Below are positions 53,898-63,615 of a stretch of DNA of 64,000 bases, in pieces. A program made the position numbers and the translations under genes. A model generated the notes under the pieces. It was not told where the DNA came from, did not search any database, and worked only from the letters and a program-made list of their open reading frames with translations. Numbering within the stretch: position 1 is the stretch's first letter; each line of letters starts with the position of its first letter. Origin of the DNA: Hyperoodon ampullatus (taxonomy: Eukaryota; Chordata; Mammalia; Artiodactyla; Ziphiidae); assembly GCA_949752795.1 (NCBI GenBank), contig CATKHW010000562.1, positions 558,001 through 622,000 on the forward strand. The letters run 5' to 3'.

Positions 53898-55634
53898 AAA
53901 GCAATAATGCATGGCACCCATTCCATGGGTCCCAATTCTCCAGGTTGATGGGAATATTACTACAGCTATAATATGTACGGGAAACCTAGAGAATGGACAC
54001 ACTGTGAATACGAAAGGTTTCTAAAACTCGACGAATAGTCCCGCTCCTGGTGCTCCCGTTTGACTTTCCTACTCCTTTACTATCAATCTCCCAACTTGGA
54101 GAGACAGCCCCTTTAACCTACTGGTTCGCACAGGATGCCAGTTTGGCTGAGGATGAATGTGAAGAGGGAGAACCAATGAGAGAGTAGCTGTTAGGCATTT
54201 GGACGGGCACATGTCTATCTAATTTCCCAGCAGGAAGAAGAATTAACCAAAGTCTCAGGCCCCCATCGGAAACCAGTATAGGTCCTGAACCAAAATTTTG
54301 GACTTGCGGTCAGCTCACAAAAAACGAGTATAATAATGGAGCTCAGGGGCACAGCAATTCACAAACTGGCAGAGTAATAAAGGACAGATATCATCAAAAA
54401 TCTGGTGAGGGAAGACAACGAGGCGGACATGAAAGCGAGGCAGAATAGCAGGAAACAGATTTCAAGAGGTACGTTGGAATCACGTTTAAAGCACAGAAAG
54501 AGGGGCAAAATTTCAAAAATGATGCACTTGGCCAAATAGAGCATATGCGTTTTCTCATGAATATATTCAGGAGAAAACGCATATGCACTTTTTGGCCAAG
54601 CAAGCAGGCGGGCAATGAAAATCTGCACTACAAAGAAGTATCACTTTCCACAGGTCTAAAAGGGACATCCACGAAATGTGTAAAAACCAGAAAGGCAAGA
54701 CAGGCCCTGGAGAACATGGAGTCTTGTTATGCTGATGGGCGGGATGTAAATTGCCACCTGCATCTCTGGAGGAGTGCATTGTGTTCCCAAAAACAAGTAA
54801 ACAACAGAACTATGGAGCCAAGGGCACTTCCAGTCTAGGGAATATTCCTTGGGAGAACTGAATATCAATAAGACAGAGCCACCCCAAAATTTAGGGCTGC
54901 ACTGATTACAAGAACCTCAACTTGGGTACACCTTAAATATTCCAGGAAATATGAAAATGGTTCAAAAAATTGTGGTACTTACGTACGATGGAATATCCCT
55001 CAGCCATGAAGTCAATGTCATAAGACCAGTAGAAGCAAAATGAGTAGATACAAGTACGATGATTCTAAGTGAAATAAGTCACACAGAAAAAGAAACTTAT
55101 CATAAGATATCACTTATGAAGATCCTGTAAACATGGCTACACTTGAACTGAGTTAGGAAAGAGAACAGAGTCTCACATTTAGAAAGCACTCTTTGCCTGC
55201 CTCAGGGGGATGGAGACGTGGGGTGATGCATAAAACTGGAGTTTCATATAAGCACAGGTACTGTTCCAAAAACTAACTATGGAATAGACAAGAGCTACAC
55301 CTTCCTCAGTGAAAGGGACTCAAAACCCCATATTTCCCGCAGAGGAATATATCTGACAAGTAAGAATCTTAAAACCTATTTATTGATATGTCTGCGTAAG
55401 GTAATCAAGTGTGTCTAGACTGGCATAAACATGGCAGCGAGAACCAGCTCAAACCCACTATAAAAAGGAATTTAAAAACAGAACAAAAAAAAATGTAAAT
55501 TCTTCACAATTCCTTCAGGGTCTCTGATGAAACCTGGACTGACCCAATCTACAACGACAGCTGGATGTGGCATAAGGCTGGACACTTGGGACTGAGAAGA
55601 TTGGTGAGATTCGGTGAGCAAATGCAGACCCTTT
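53898..55634 (+). repeat. Satellite monomer 32 (diverged edge copy)
   Basis: 1737 bp. Palindrome 54527-54600 has three mismatches. One consensus base pair is changed on both arms (GCATATGC on left and right instead of GCGTATGC/GCATACGC), so symmetry is kept there. The L1 tail frame has TGA in GCAAAATGAGTAG. Confidence 0.93.
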
Positions 55635-57056
55635 AAAGCAATAATGAATGGCACGCATTCCATTGTTCCCAACTCTCCAGCTTGAAGGGACTATTACTAC
55701 AGATATAACATGTAAGGGAAAAATAGAGAATGGGCAAACTGTGAATATGAAAGGTTTCTAAAACTCAACGAATAGTCCCTCTCCTGTTGCTCCGGTTTGA
55801 TTTTCCAACTGCTTTTCTATCAATCTCCCAACTTGGAGAAACAGCCCCTTTAACCTCCTGGTTCCCACAGGTTGCCAATTTGGCAGAGGATGAAAGGGAA
55901 GAGGGAGAACCAGTGAGAGAGTAGCTCTAAGGCATTTGGACGGCCACATGTCACTCTAATTTCCCAGCAGGAAGAAGAATTTACCAAAGTCTCAGCCCCC
56001 CACCGGGAACCAGTATAGGTCCTGAACCACAATTTTGGACTTTCGGTCAGCTCACAAAAAACAAGTTGAAAAATGGAGCTAAGGGGCACAGCAATTCACA
56101 AACAGGCAGAGTAATAAAGACAACTATTGTCCAAAAATCTGTTGAGGGAAGGCAACGATGTGGACTTGAAAGCTAGGCAGAATAGCAGGAAAGAGATTTC
56201 AAGTGGTACGTTGGAATTGACTTTAAAGCACAGGATGAGGGGCACAACTTCAACAATGTTGCACTTGAGCAAAAAGGGCATATGCGTTTTCTCCTGAATA
56301 TATTCAGGAGAACATGCATACGCCCTTTTTGGCCAAGCAATCAAGCGGGAAATGCAAATCTGCACTACAAAGAAGTATCACTTCCGACTGTTCAAAAGGG
56401 ACATCCACAAAATGTGTAAAATCCAGAAAGGCAAGACCGGCCCTGGAGAACAGGGAGGCTTGTTTTGCTGATGGGCGGGTTGTAAACTGCCAACTGCATC
56501 TCTGGAGGAGTGCATTGTGTTCCCTAAAACAAGTAAACAACAGAGCTACAGAGCCAAGGGCACTTCCAGTCTAGGTAATATACCTTGGGAAACCTGAAAA
56601 TCAACAAGACAGAGCCACCCCAAAATTTAGGGCTGCACTGCTTACAAGAACCTCAACTTGGGTAAACCTTAAATATCCCAGGAAATATAAAAATGGTTCA
56701 AAAATTTGTGGTACTTCCGTACGATGGAATATCCCTCAGCCATGCAATCAATGGCATAAGACCAGTAGCAGCAAAATGAGTGGATTGAGGTATGATGCTT
56801 CTAAGTGAAATAAGTCACACAGAAAAAGAAACTTATATTAAGATATCACTTATGAAGATCCTGTAAACATGGCTACACTGGAACTCAGTTAAGAAAGAGA
56901 ACAGAGTCTCACCTTTGGAAAACAATCTGATGCCTGCTTAAGGGGGAATGAGAGGTGGGGTGATGCATAAAACCAGAGTTTGATATAAGCACAGGTACCG
57001 TTCCAAACACAAACAATGGAATAGACAAGACCTACACCTTCGTCAGTGAAAGGGAC
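55635..57056 (+). repeat. Satellite monomer 33, truncated at the array boundary
   Basis: Only 1422 bp remain. Palindrome 56264-56337 has five mismatches, the worst in the window. The monomer stops inside the L1 3'-UTR-derived part after CAGTGAAAGGGAC, where other monomers continue TCAAAACCCC. The next bases belong to the 2.73-kb unit. Confidence 0.92.
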
Positions 57057-57695
57057 CCGAGGCATCTGTGAGTAACCGTGAGCTGAGCCCCAGGCCAGCT
57101 GTTGTTGAACTTTTCCCGCCCTTCCCAGGTAAAACACCTGAATATGTACAAGGGCTTGAAAGCCTAGAGGAAGGGGTGTGGAGCCACACCAGCGACAGCA
57201 CACAGGCCAACTTGGTGCCTGCAGGCCAGCCAGTATGGTCCTGGACCTGGTCGCTCTTCTGGAAGCTTTCCATTGCCCTGCCTGAGATACCCCTCCTGTC
57301 CCGGCACCCACTGCTTTTTTCCTTCCTCACCTCTGTCCGGAGAGAAATTCCAGTGGAAGGTATGTGTGCCACATCCTCTTCTTTACAGGTGGAAGCCTGG
57401 CAACTCCTGCAGAAAGTCCAGCAGAGACCCACTCACACCGGGCCACCCACAAAGCCATGGCCCCTCACTCCCTCCCACCAGCACAGCCCCGAGATTGCTG
57501 ACGGGGCAGAGAATATGGAGTCAGGCACAGCTTCAGGGGCTATTGCTGCCTGCAGTGCTGTTTATATTGACCTCAACCCAGGCACACCTGGGGAGGGCCG
57601 GCCGGCAGGTTCAGGCTACCCAGGTCAGCTAATCCTCAGCCCTCAGGGAATCACATTGTTGAAAATGGACCTCGCTAAGGCAGAATAGAAGCCAA
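57057..57695. other. GC-rich segment of unknown origin, unit copy 1
   Basis: Markedly richer in G and C than its surroundings. A plus-strand frame is open from a GTG at 57068 to TAG at 57688 (206 codons, no ATG start). The minus strand is also open over 129 and 140 codons, so the openness partly reflects base composition. The segment contains splice-like signals: a pyrimidine-rich tract ending CTTCCCAG at 57128 and a donor-like GAAG|GTATGT at 57360, bounding 231 bp. I recognise no protein family in any frame. It may be a relic of a gene exon and its introns, or non-coding. Confidence 0.5.
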
Positions 57696-58156
57696 GGAAT
57701 AAAAGGACACAATGCCATTTGCAGCACCGTAGGTGTGTCTAGAGGTAATCACGTGACTTGTAGTAAGTCAGAAAGTGAAAGACACATATCATATCATATC
57801 TCTTATAGGTGTGACCGAAAAATGGATACCAGGGCAGATATTTCCACGGAGAAGGGCAATCACAGATTCATTCAACAAACTTATGGTTCACCAATGGAAA
57901 GGTGTGAGGATTGGTTTCATTATGATATTGGGGTTAACAGACATATACAAACACAGGTGACATATATAATCACCAAAGACCTACAGAATACCAAGAGAAG
58001 ACTACTCAACATTCTGTCATAAGGTACATGGGAAAAGGATCCCAGGAAGAACAGACATATGTATATGTGTAAAAGAACCACATCTTCCACACCTACAACA
58101 AGCCAAACATTGTAATCAAATTTGCTGTAATAAAAAATAAAAAATTAAATTAAAAA
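57696..58156 (+). mobile_element. L1 3' end A, 5'-truncated, unit copy 1
   Basis: GGAATAAAAGGACACAATGCC, TTTGCAGCAC and AGTAAGTCAGAAAGTGAAAG match the last ORF2 codons of L1. CAACAAACTTATGGTTCACC, GGGGTTAACAGACATATAC, CATGGGAAAAGGATCC and CATTGTAATCAAATTTGC match the cetartiodactyl L1 3' UTR. The copy ends in an A-rich stretch at 58130-58156. Only the extreme 3' end is present, typical of an incomplete reverse-transcription insertion. Confidence 0.85.
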
Positions 58157-58286
58157 CACGAACAAGAAGTAGTGAGACAAACTTGAGGGGCTTTCTCCTG
58201 GCACATTCCATTCTAAATTCCAATCTAGAACACGACTTCCTTTGAGGCTCTGTTGCCCCAGTAACCAGATTTGGTAAGGGAGACCT

Positions 58287-58301
58287 GCTGCCACCTTGTG
58301 G
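58287..58301 (-). promoter_or_regulatory. CTCF-like motif, unit copy 1
   Basis: GCTGCCACCTTGTGG, read on the minus strand as CCACAAGGTGGCAGC, matches the core CTCF consensus CCASYAGRKGGCRSY at 14 of 15 positions (A in place of the first Y). Sequence match only; occupancy is unknown. Confidence 0.5.
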
Positions 58302-58492
58302 CCGTTTCACAAAACAGCAGCTTTAATCCCAGCGCTAATGGTCAGTTGATATTCAAAATCATTGCAGGCCTGTAAATGACACCTGCCCTGAAAACAAATC
58401 CTGGGTTCATATATCGACCAAAAAATTCAAAGGACGTCCATATTTCAAAACGACAGTTTCAAAAGGCATATTTTACACACATTAGTGTTCTG

Positions 58493-58517
58493 CTTCTTTT
58501 TCTTTCTTTCTTTTTTT
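58493..58517 (+). repeat. CT-rich microsatellite, unit copy 1
   Basis: (CTTT)n-like tract ending in a T run just 5' of L1 fragment B. Equivalent tracts are at 61224-61248 and 63952-63976. Confidence 0.8.
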
Positions 58518-58530
58518 GTTAAAAAAACGG

Positions 58531-59510
58531 GAATGGCAAAAAGCATCCCTCAGAATGGGCGAAAATATTTGCAAACGAATCAATGGACAAAAGTTTAATC
58601 TCCAATATATATAAAGACCTCATGCAGCTTAATATTAAAAAAACAAACAACCCAATACAAAAATGGGCAGAAGATCTAAAGAGACGTTTCTTCAAAGAAG
58701 ACACAGAGATGGCCAAGACGCACATGAAAAGCTGCTCAACATCACTAATTATTAGAGAAATGCAAATCAAAACTACAATGAGGTATCACCTCACACCTGT
58801 TACAATTGGCATCATCAGAAAATCTACAAACAACGAATTCTGGGGAGGGTGTGGACAAAAGGATCCCTCTTCCACTAGTGGTGGAAATGTAAATTGATAC
58901 AGTCACGATGGAGAACAGTATGGAGTTTCCTTAGAAAAACTAGAAATAGAATTACCATATGATCCAGCAATCCCACTTCTGGGCATATACCCAGAGAAAA
59001 CCATAAATCAAAAAGGCACATTCACCACAATGCTCATTTCAGCACTATTTACGATAGCCAGGTAATGGAAGCAACCTAAATACCCACAGACAGACGAATG
59101 GATAAAGATGTGGTACATATATAAAATGGAATATTACTCAGCCATAAGAAGGAATGAAACTGGGTCATTTGTAGAGACGTCGATGGATCTAGAGACTGTC
59201 ATACAGAATGAAGTAAGTCAGAAAGAGAAAAACAAATATTGTATATTAATGCATATATGTGGAACCTAGAAAAATGGTACAGATGAACTGGTTTGCAGGG
59301 AAGAAATAGAGACACAAAGGTAGAGAACACACGTATGGACACCAAGTGTGGGAAGCCATGGGGAGGTGGTGTTGGGGTGAGTTGGGAGATTGGGATTGAC
59401 CTGTATACATGTATATGCATAAAATACATAACTAATAATAACCTGCTGTATAAAAAATAAATAAAATTAAATTTCAAAATTTTAAAAAATAAAATTTAAA
59501 AATAAAACAG
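58531..59510 (+). mobile_element. L1 3' end B (ORF2 C-terminal part and 3' UTR), unit copy 1
   Basis: Strong match to L1 ORF2 beyond the reverse transcriptase core. The frame 58583-58897 encodes [19 protein letters not shown] and [15 protein letters not shown], typical of ORF2p, and then stops at GGAAATGTAAATTGA. Further landmarks are CCATATGATCCAGCAATCCC, GGGCATATACCCAGAGAAAA, GAATATTACTCAGCCATAAG, AAGTAAGTCAGAAAGAG and a 3' UTR with a GGGAAGCCATGGGG stretch. It ends in an AAATAAAATTAAATTTC-type A-rich tail. It is younger (less diverged) than the L1 half of the satellite. Truncated 5' and not coding-competent. Confidence 0.93.
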
Positions 59511-59786
59511 AAAAAAGTTCTTCCCTTCACACAGATGTATTTATATGAATGAATTATTTCCATGCTTATATCTATAAATACATAAAAGAGGAATAAAATC
59601 TAACTTGAACCTAAAAGAAAAAAAAAAAACCTGAACCCACGAGTTAGACAGAGGAAAACACAATCAGGGCACTTGCTCCATCGGTAAACAATTCTGAAAT
59701 TGGTCAGAGGTGGGGAATCATCTCCCATAGAGCTAGCAGCCCACTCCTATTAAAGGAGCGTCCTCATTGCATAGCGGGGGGCCATG
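59511..59786. other. AT-rich linker between unit copies 1 and 2
   Basis: AT-rich up to about 59630, with a run of 12 A at 59618-59629, followed by about 155 bp of ordinary sequence. No gene or repeat family recognised. The equivalent of this linker is missing upstream of unit copy 1, where satellite DNA lies instead. Confidence 0.6.
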
Positions 59787-60425
59787 CCGAGGCATCTGTG
59801 AGTAACCGTGAGCTGAGCCCCAGGCCAGCTGCTGTTGAACTTTTCCCACCCTTCCCAGGTAAAACACCTGAATATGTACAAGGGCTTGAAAGCCTAGAGG
59901 AAGGGCCATGGAGCCACACCAGCGACAGCACACAGGCCAACTTGGTTCCTGCAGGCCAGTCAGGATGGTCCTGGCCCTGGGCGCTCTTCTGGAAGCTTTC
60001 CATTGCCCTGCCTGAGACACCCCTCCTGTCCCGGCCCCCACTGCTTTTTTCCTTCCTCACCTCTGTCCGGAGAGAAATTCCAGCGGAAGGTATGGGTGAC
60101 ACATCCTCTTCTTTACAGGTGGAAGCCTGGCAACTCCTGCAGGAAGTCCAGCAGTGACCCACTCACACCGGGCCACCCACAAAGCCGTGACCCCTCACTC
60201 CCTCCCACCAGCACAGCCCCGACACTGCTGACGGGGCAGAGAATATGGAGTCAGGCACAGCTTCAGGGGCTATTGCTGCCTGCAGTGCTGTTTATATTGA
60301 CCTCAACCCAGGCACACGTGGGGAGGGCCGGCCGGCAGGGTCAGGCTACCCAGGTCAGCTAATCCTCAGCCCTCAGGGAATCACATTGTTGAAAATGGAC
60401 CTCGCTAAGGCAGAATAGAAGCCAA
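59787..60425. other. GC-rich segment of unknown origin, unit copy 2
   Basis: Copy of 57057-57695. The plus-strand frame from 59798 is cut by TGA at 60155-60157, where copies 1 and 3 have AGA, leaving 119 codons. The donor-like GAAG|GTATGG is weaker here than in copy 1. The broken frame argues against a shared functional protein. Confidence 0.55.
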
Positions 60426-60887
60426 GGAATAAAAGGACACAATGCCATTTGTAGCACCATAGGTGTGTCTAGAGGTAATCACGTGAGTTGTTGTAAGTCA
60501 GAACGTGAAAGACACATATCATATCATATCTCTTATAGGTGTGACCGAAAAATGGATACCAGGGCAGATATTTCCACGGAGAAGGGCAATCAGAGATTCA
60601 TTCAACAAACTTATGGTTCACCAATGGAAAGGTGTGAGGATTGGTTTCATTATGATATTGGGGTTAACAGACATATACAAACACAGGTGACATATATAAT
60701 CACCAAAGACCTACAGAATACCAAGAGAAGACTACTCAACATTCTGTCATAAGGTACATGGGAAAAGGATCCCAGGAAGAACAGACATATGTGTATGTGT
60801 AAAAGAACCACATCTTCCACACCTACAACAAGCCAAACATTGTAATCAAATTTGCTGTAATAAAAAATCAAAAAATTAAATTAAAAA
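60426..60887 (+). mobile_element. L1 3' end A, unit copy 2
   Basis: Same 5'-truncated L1 end as at 57696-58156, in the same orientation, with an A-rich tail one base longer (AAAAAATCAAAAAATT). Confidence 0.85.
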
Positions 60888-61259
60888 CACGAACAAGAAG
60901 TAGTGAGACAAACTTGAGGGGCTTTCTCCTGGCACATTCCATTCTAAATTCCAATCTAGAACACGACTTCCATTGAGGCTCTGTTGCCCCAGTAACCAGA
61001 TTTGGTAAGGGAGACCTGCTGCCACCTTGTGGCCATTTCACACAACAGCAGCTTTAATCCCAGCGCTAATGGTCAGTTGATATTCAAAATCATTGCAGGC
61101 CTGTAAATGACACCTGCCCTGAAAACAAATCCTGGGTTCATATATCGACCAAAAAATTCAAAGGACGTCCATATTTCAAAACGACAGTTTCAAAAGGCAT
61201 ATTTTACACACATTAGTGTTCTGCTTCTTTTTCTTTCTTTCTTTTTTTGTTAAAAAAAC
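60888..61259. other. Spacer between L1 fragments, unit copy 2
   Basis: Copy of 58157-58530. It retains the CTCF-like motif (61018-61032) and the CT-rich microsatellite (61224-61248). No gene seen. Confidence 0.6.
61018..61032 (-). promoter_or_regulatory. CTCF-like motif, unit copy 2
   Basis: GCTGCCACCTTGTGG is identical to the motif in copy 1, although the base after GGCC differs (GGCCATTTCAC against GGCCGTTTCAC). Confidence 0.5.
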
Positions 61260-62237
61260 GGGAATGGCAAAAAGCATCCCTCAGAATGGGCGAAAATATT
61301 TGCAAACGAATCAATGGACAAAGGTTTAATCTCCAATATATATAAAGAGCTCATGCAGCTTAATATTAAAAAAACAAACAACCCAATACAAAAATGGGCA
61401 GAAGATCTAAAGAGACGTTTCTTCAAAGAAGACACAGAGATGGCCAAGACGCACATGAAAAGCTGCTCAACATCACTAATTATTAGAGAAATGCAAATCA
61501 AAACTACAATGAGGTATCACCTCACACCTGTTAGAATCGGCATCATCAGAAAATCTACAAACAACGAATTCTGGGGAGGGTGTGGACAAAAGGATCCCTC
61601 TTCCATTAGTGGTGGAAATGTAAATTGATACAGTCACGATGGAGAACAGTATGGAGTTTCCTTAGAAAAACTAGAAATAGAATTACCATATGATCCAGCA
61701 ATCCCACTTCTGGGCATATACCCAGATAAAACCATAAATCAAAAAGGCACATTCACCACAGTGCTCATTTCAGCACTATTTGCGATAGCCAGGTAATGGA
61801 AGCAACCTAAATACCCACAGACAGACGAATGGATAAAGATGTGGTACATATATAAAATGGAATATTACTCAGCCATAAGAAGGAATGAAACTGGGTCATT
61901 TGTAGAGACGTCGATGGATCTAGAGACAGTCATACAGAATGAAGTAAGTCAGAAAGAGAAAAACAAATATTGTATATTAATGCATATATGTGGAACCTAG
62001 AAAAATGGTACAGATGAACTGTTTTGCAGGGAAGAAATAGAGACAGAGGTAGAGAACAGACGTATGGACACCAAGTGTGGGAAGCCATGGGGTGGTGGTG
62101 GTGGGATGAGTTGGGAGATTGGGATTGACCTGTATACATGTATATGCATAAAATACATAACTAATAATAACCTGCTGTATAAAAAATTAAATAAAATTAA
62201 ATTTCAAAATTTTAAAAAATAAAATTTAAAAATAAAA
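61260..62237 (+). mobile_element. L1 3' end B, unit copy 2
   Basis: Same L1 fragment as 58531-59510. The ORF2 relic 61314-61628 is open over 104 codons and ends at the same TGA. A two-base deletion changes GACACAAAGGTAG to GACAGAGGTAG in the 3' UTR. Confidence 0.93.
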
Positions 62238-62515
62238 GAGGAAAAAGTTCTTCCCTTCACACAGATGTATTTATATGAATGAATTATTTCCATGCTTATA
62301 TCTATAAATACATAAAAGAGGAATAAAATCTAACTTGAACCAAAAAAGAAAAAAAAAAACTGAACCCACCAGATAGACAGAGGAAAACCCTATCAGGGCA
62401 CTTGTTCCAGCGGTAAACAATTCTGAAATTGGTCAGAGGTGGGGAATCATCTCCCATAGAGCAAGCAGCCCACTCCTAATCAAGGGGCGTCCTCATTGCA
62501 AAGCTGGGGGCAATG
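62238..62515. other. AT-rich linker between unit copies 2 and 3
   Basis: Copy of 59511-59786, with the same order of AT-rich part, A run and ordinary sequence. No gene or known element seen. Confidence 0.6.
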
Positions 62516-63154
62516 CCGAGACATCTGTGAGTAACCGTGAGCTGAGCCCCAGGCCAGCTGCTCTTGAACTTTTCCCACCCTTCCCAGGTAAAACACCTGA
62601 ATATGTACAAGGGCTTGAAAGCCTAGAGGAAGGGGCGTGGAGCCACACCAGCGACAGCACTCAGGCCAACTTGGTGCCTGCAGGCCAGCCAGGATGGTCC
62701 TGGCCCTGGGCGCTCTTCTGGAATCTTCCCATTGCCCTGCCTGAGATACCCCTCCTGTCCCGGCACCCACTGCTTTTTTCCTTCCTCACCTCTGTCCGGA
62801 GAGAAATTCCAGTGGATGGTAGAGGTGACACATCCTCTTCTTTACAGGTGGCAGCCTGGCAACTCTTGCAGAAAGTCCAGAAGAGACCCACTCACACTGT
62901 GCCACCCACAAAGCCGTGGCCCCTCACTCCCTCCCACCAGCACAGCCCCGACACTGCTGACGGGGCAGAGAATATGGAGTCAGGCACAGCTTCAGGGGCT
63001 ATTGCTGCCTGCAGCGCTGTTTATATTGACCTCAACCCAGGCTCACCTGGGGAGGGCCGGCCAGCAGGGTCAGGCTACCCAGGTCAGCTAATCCTCAGCC
63101 CTCAGGGAATCACATTTTTGAAAATGGACCTCGCTTAGGTAGAATAGAAGCCAA
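62516..63154. other. GC-rich segment of unknown origin, unit copy 3
   Basis: Copy of 57057-57695. The plus-strand frame is open from GTG 62527 to TAG 63138 (203 codons), shortened by a GCTTAGG change near its end. The donor-like site of copy 1 is destroyed here (GGATGGTAGAGG). The product is not recognisable. Confidence 0.55.
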
Positions 63155-63615
63155 GGAATAAAAGGACACAATGCCATTTGCAGCACCGTAGGTGTGTCTA
63201 GAGGTAATCCCGTGAGTTGTTGTAAGTCAGAAAGTGAAAGACACATATCATATCATATCTCTTATAGGTGTGACCGAAAAATGGATACCAGGGCAGATAT
63301 TTCCACGGAGAAGGGCAATCAGAGATTCATTCAACAAACTTATGGTTCACAAATGGAAAGTTGTGAGGATTGGTTTCATTATGATATTGGGGTTAACAGA
63401 CATATACAAACACATGTGACATATATAATCACCAAAGACCTACAGAATACCAAGAGAAGACTACTCAACATTCTGTCATAAGGTACATGGGAAAAGGATT
63501 TCAGGAATAACAGACATATGTATATGTGTAAAAGAGCCACATCTTCCACACCTACAACAAGCCAAACACTGTAATCAAATTACCTGTAATAAAAAATAAA
63601 AAAATAAATTAAAAA
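63155..63615 (+). mobile_element. L1 3' end A, unit copy 3
   Basis: Same 5'-truncated L1 3' end as in copies 1 and 2. Small differences include GGATTTCAGGAATAAC and AAATTACCTG before the A-rich tail. Confidence 0.85.

Larger units (their letters stand above)
1..57056 (+). repeat. Satellite array, ~1739-bp monomer, 32 full copies plus one truncated copy
   Basis: The sequence starting AAAGCAATAATGCATGG at position 1 returns at 1740, 3479, 5218 and so on to 55635, always in the same orientation. Spacings are 1739 bp for the first eleven monomers and 1737-1739 bp afterwards. The array runs off the left edge of the window and stops at 57056. Monomers differ by scattered substitutions and rare one-base indels, so this is a homogenised satellite rather than a cluster of genes. 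From memory, the size fits the common cetacean satellite; this needs a database alignment. The plus strand is defined as the sense strand of the L1-derived half. All monomer starts given below are arbitrary and follow the window start. Confidence 0.97.
58157..58530. other. Spacer between L1 fragments, unit copy 1
   Basis: No repeat family or gene recognised. It contains a CTCF-like motif (58287-58301) and a CT-rich microsatellite (58493-58517), both listed separately. Confidence 0.6.

Noticed and set aside
1..57056. Regular repeats as a CRISPR array
   Set aside because: The unit is about 1.7 kb with no unique spacers, and L1 content shows mammalian DNA.
57043..57432. Minus-strand 129-140-codon frames in the GC-rich segment as genes
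   Set aside because: They overlap the plus-strand frame, have no recognisable domain, and their lengths change between the three copies; GC richness explains the openness.
58531..59510. Active L1 element
   Set aside because: Only the ORF2 C-terminal part and 3' UTR are present; ORF1, endonuclease and reverse transcriptase core are missing, and the remaining frame has stops.
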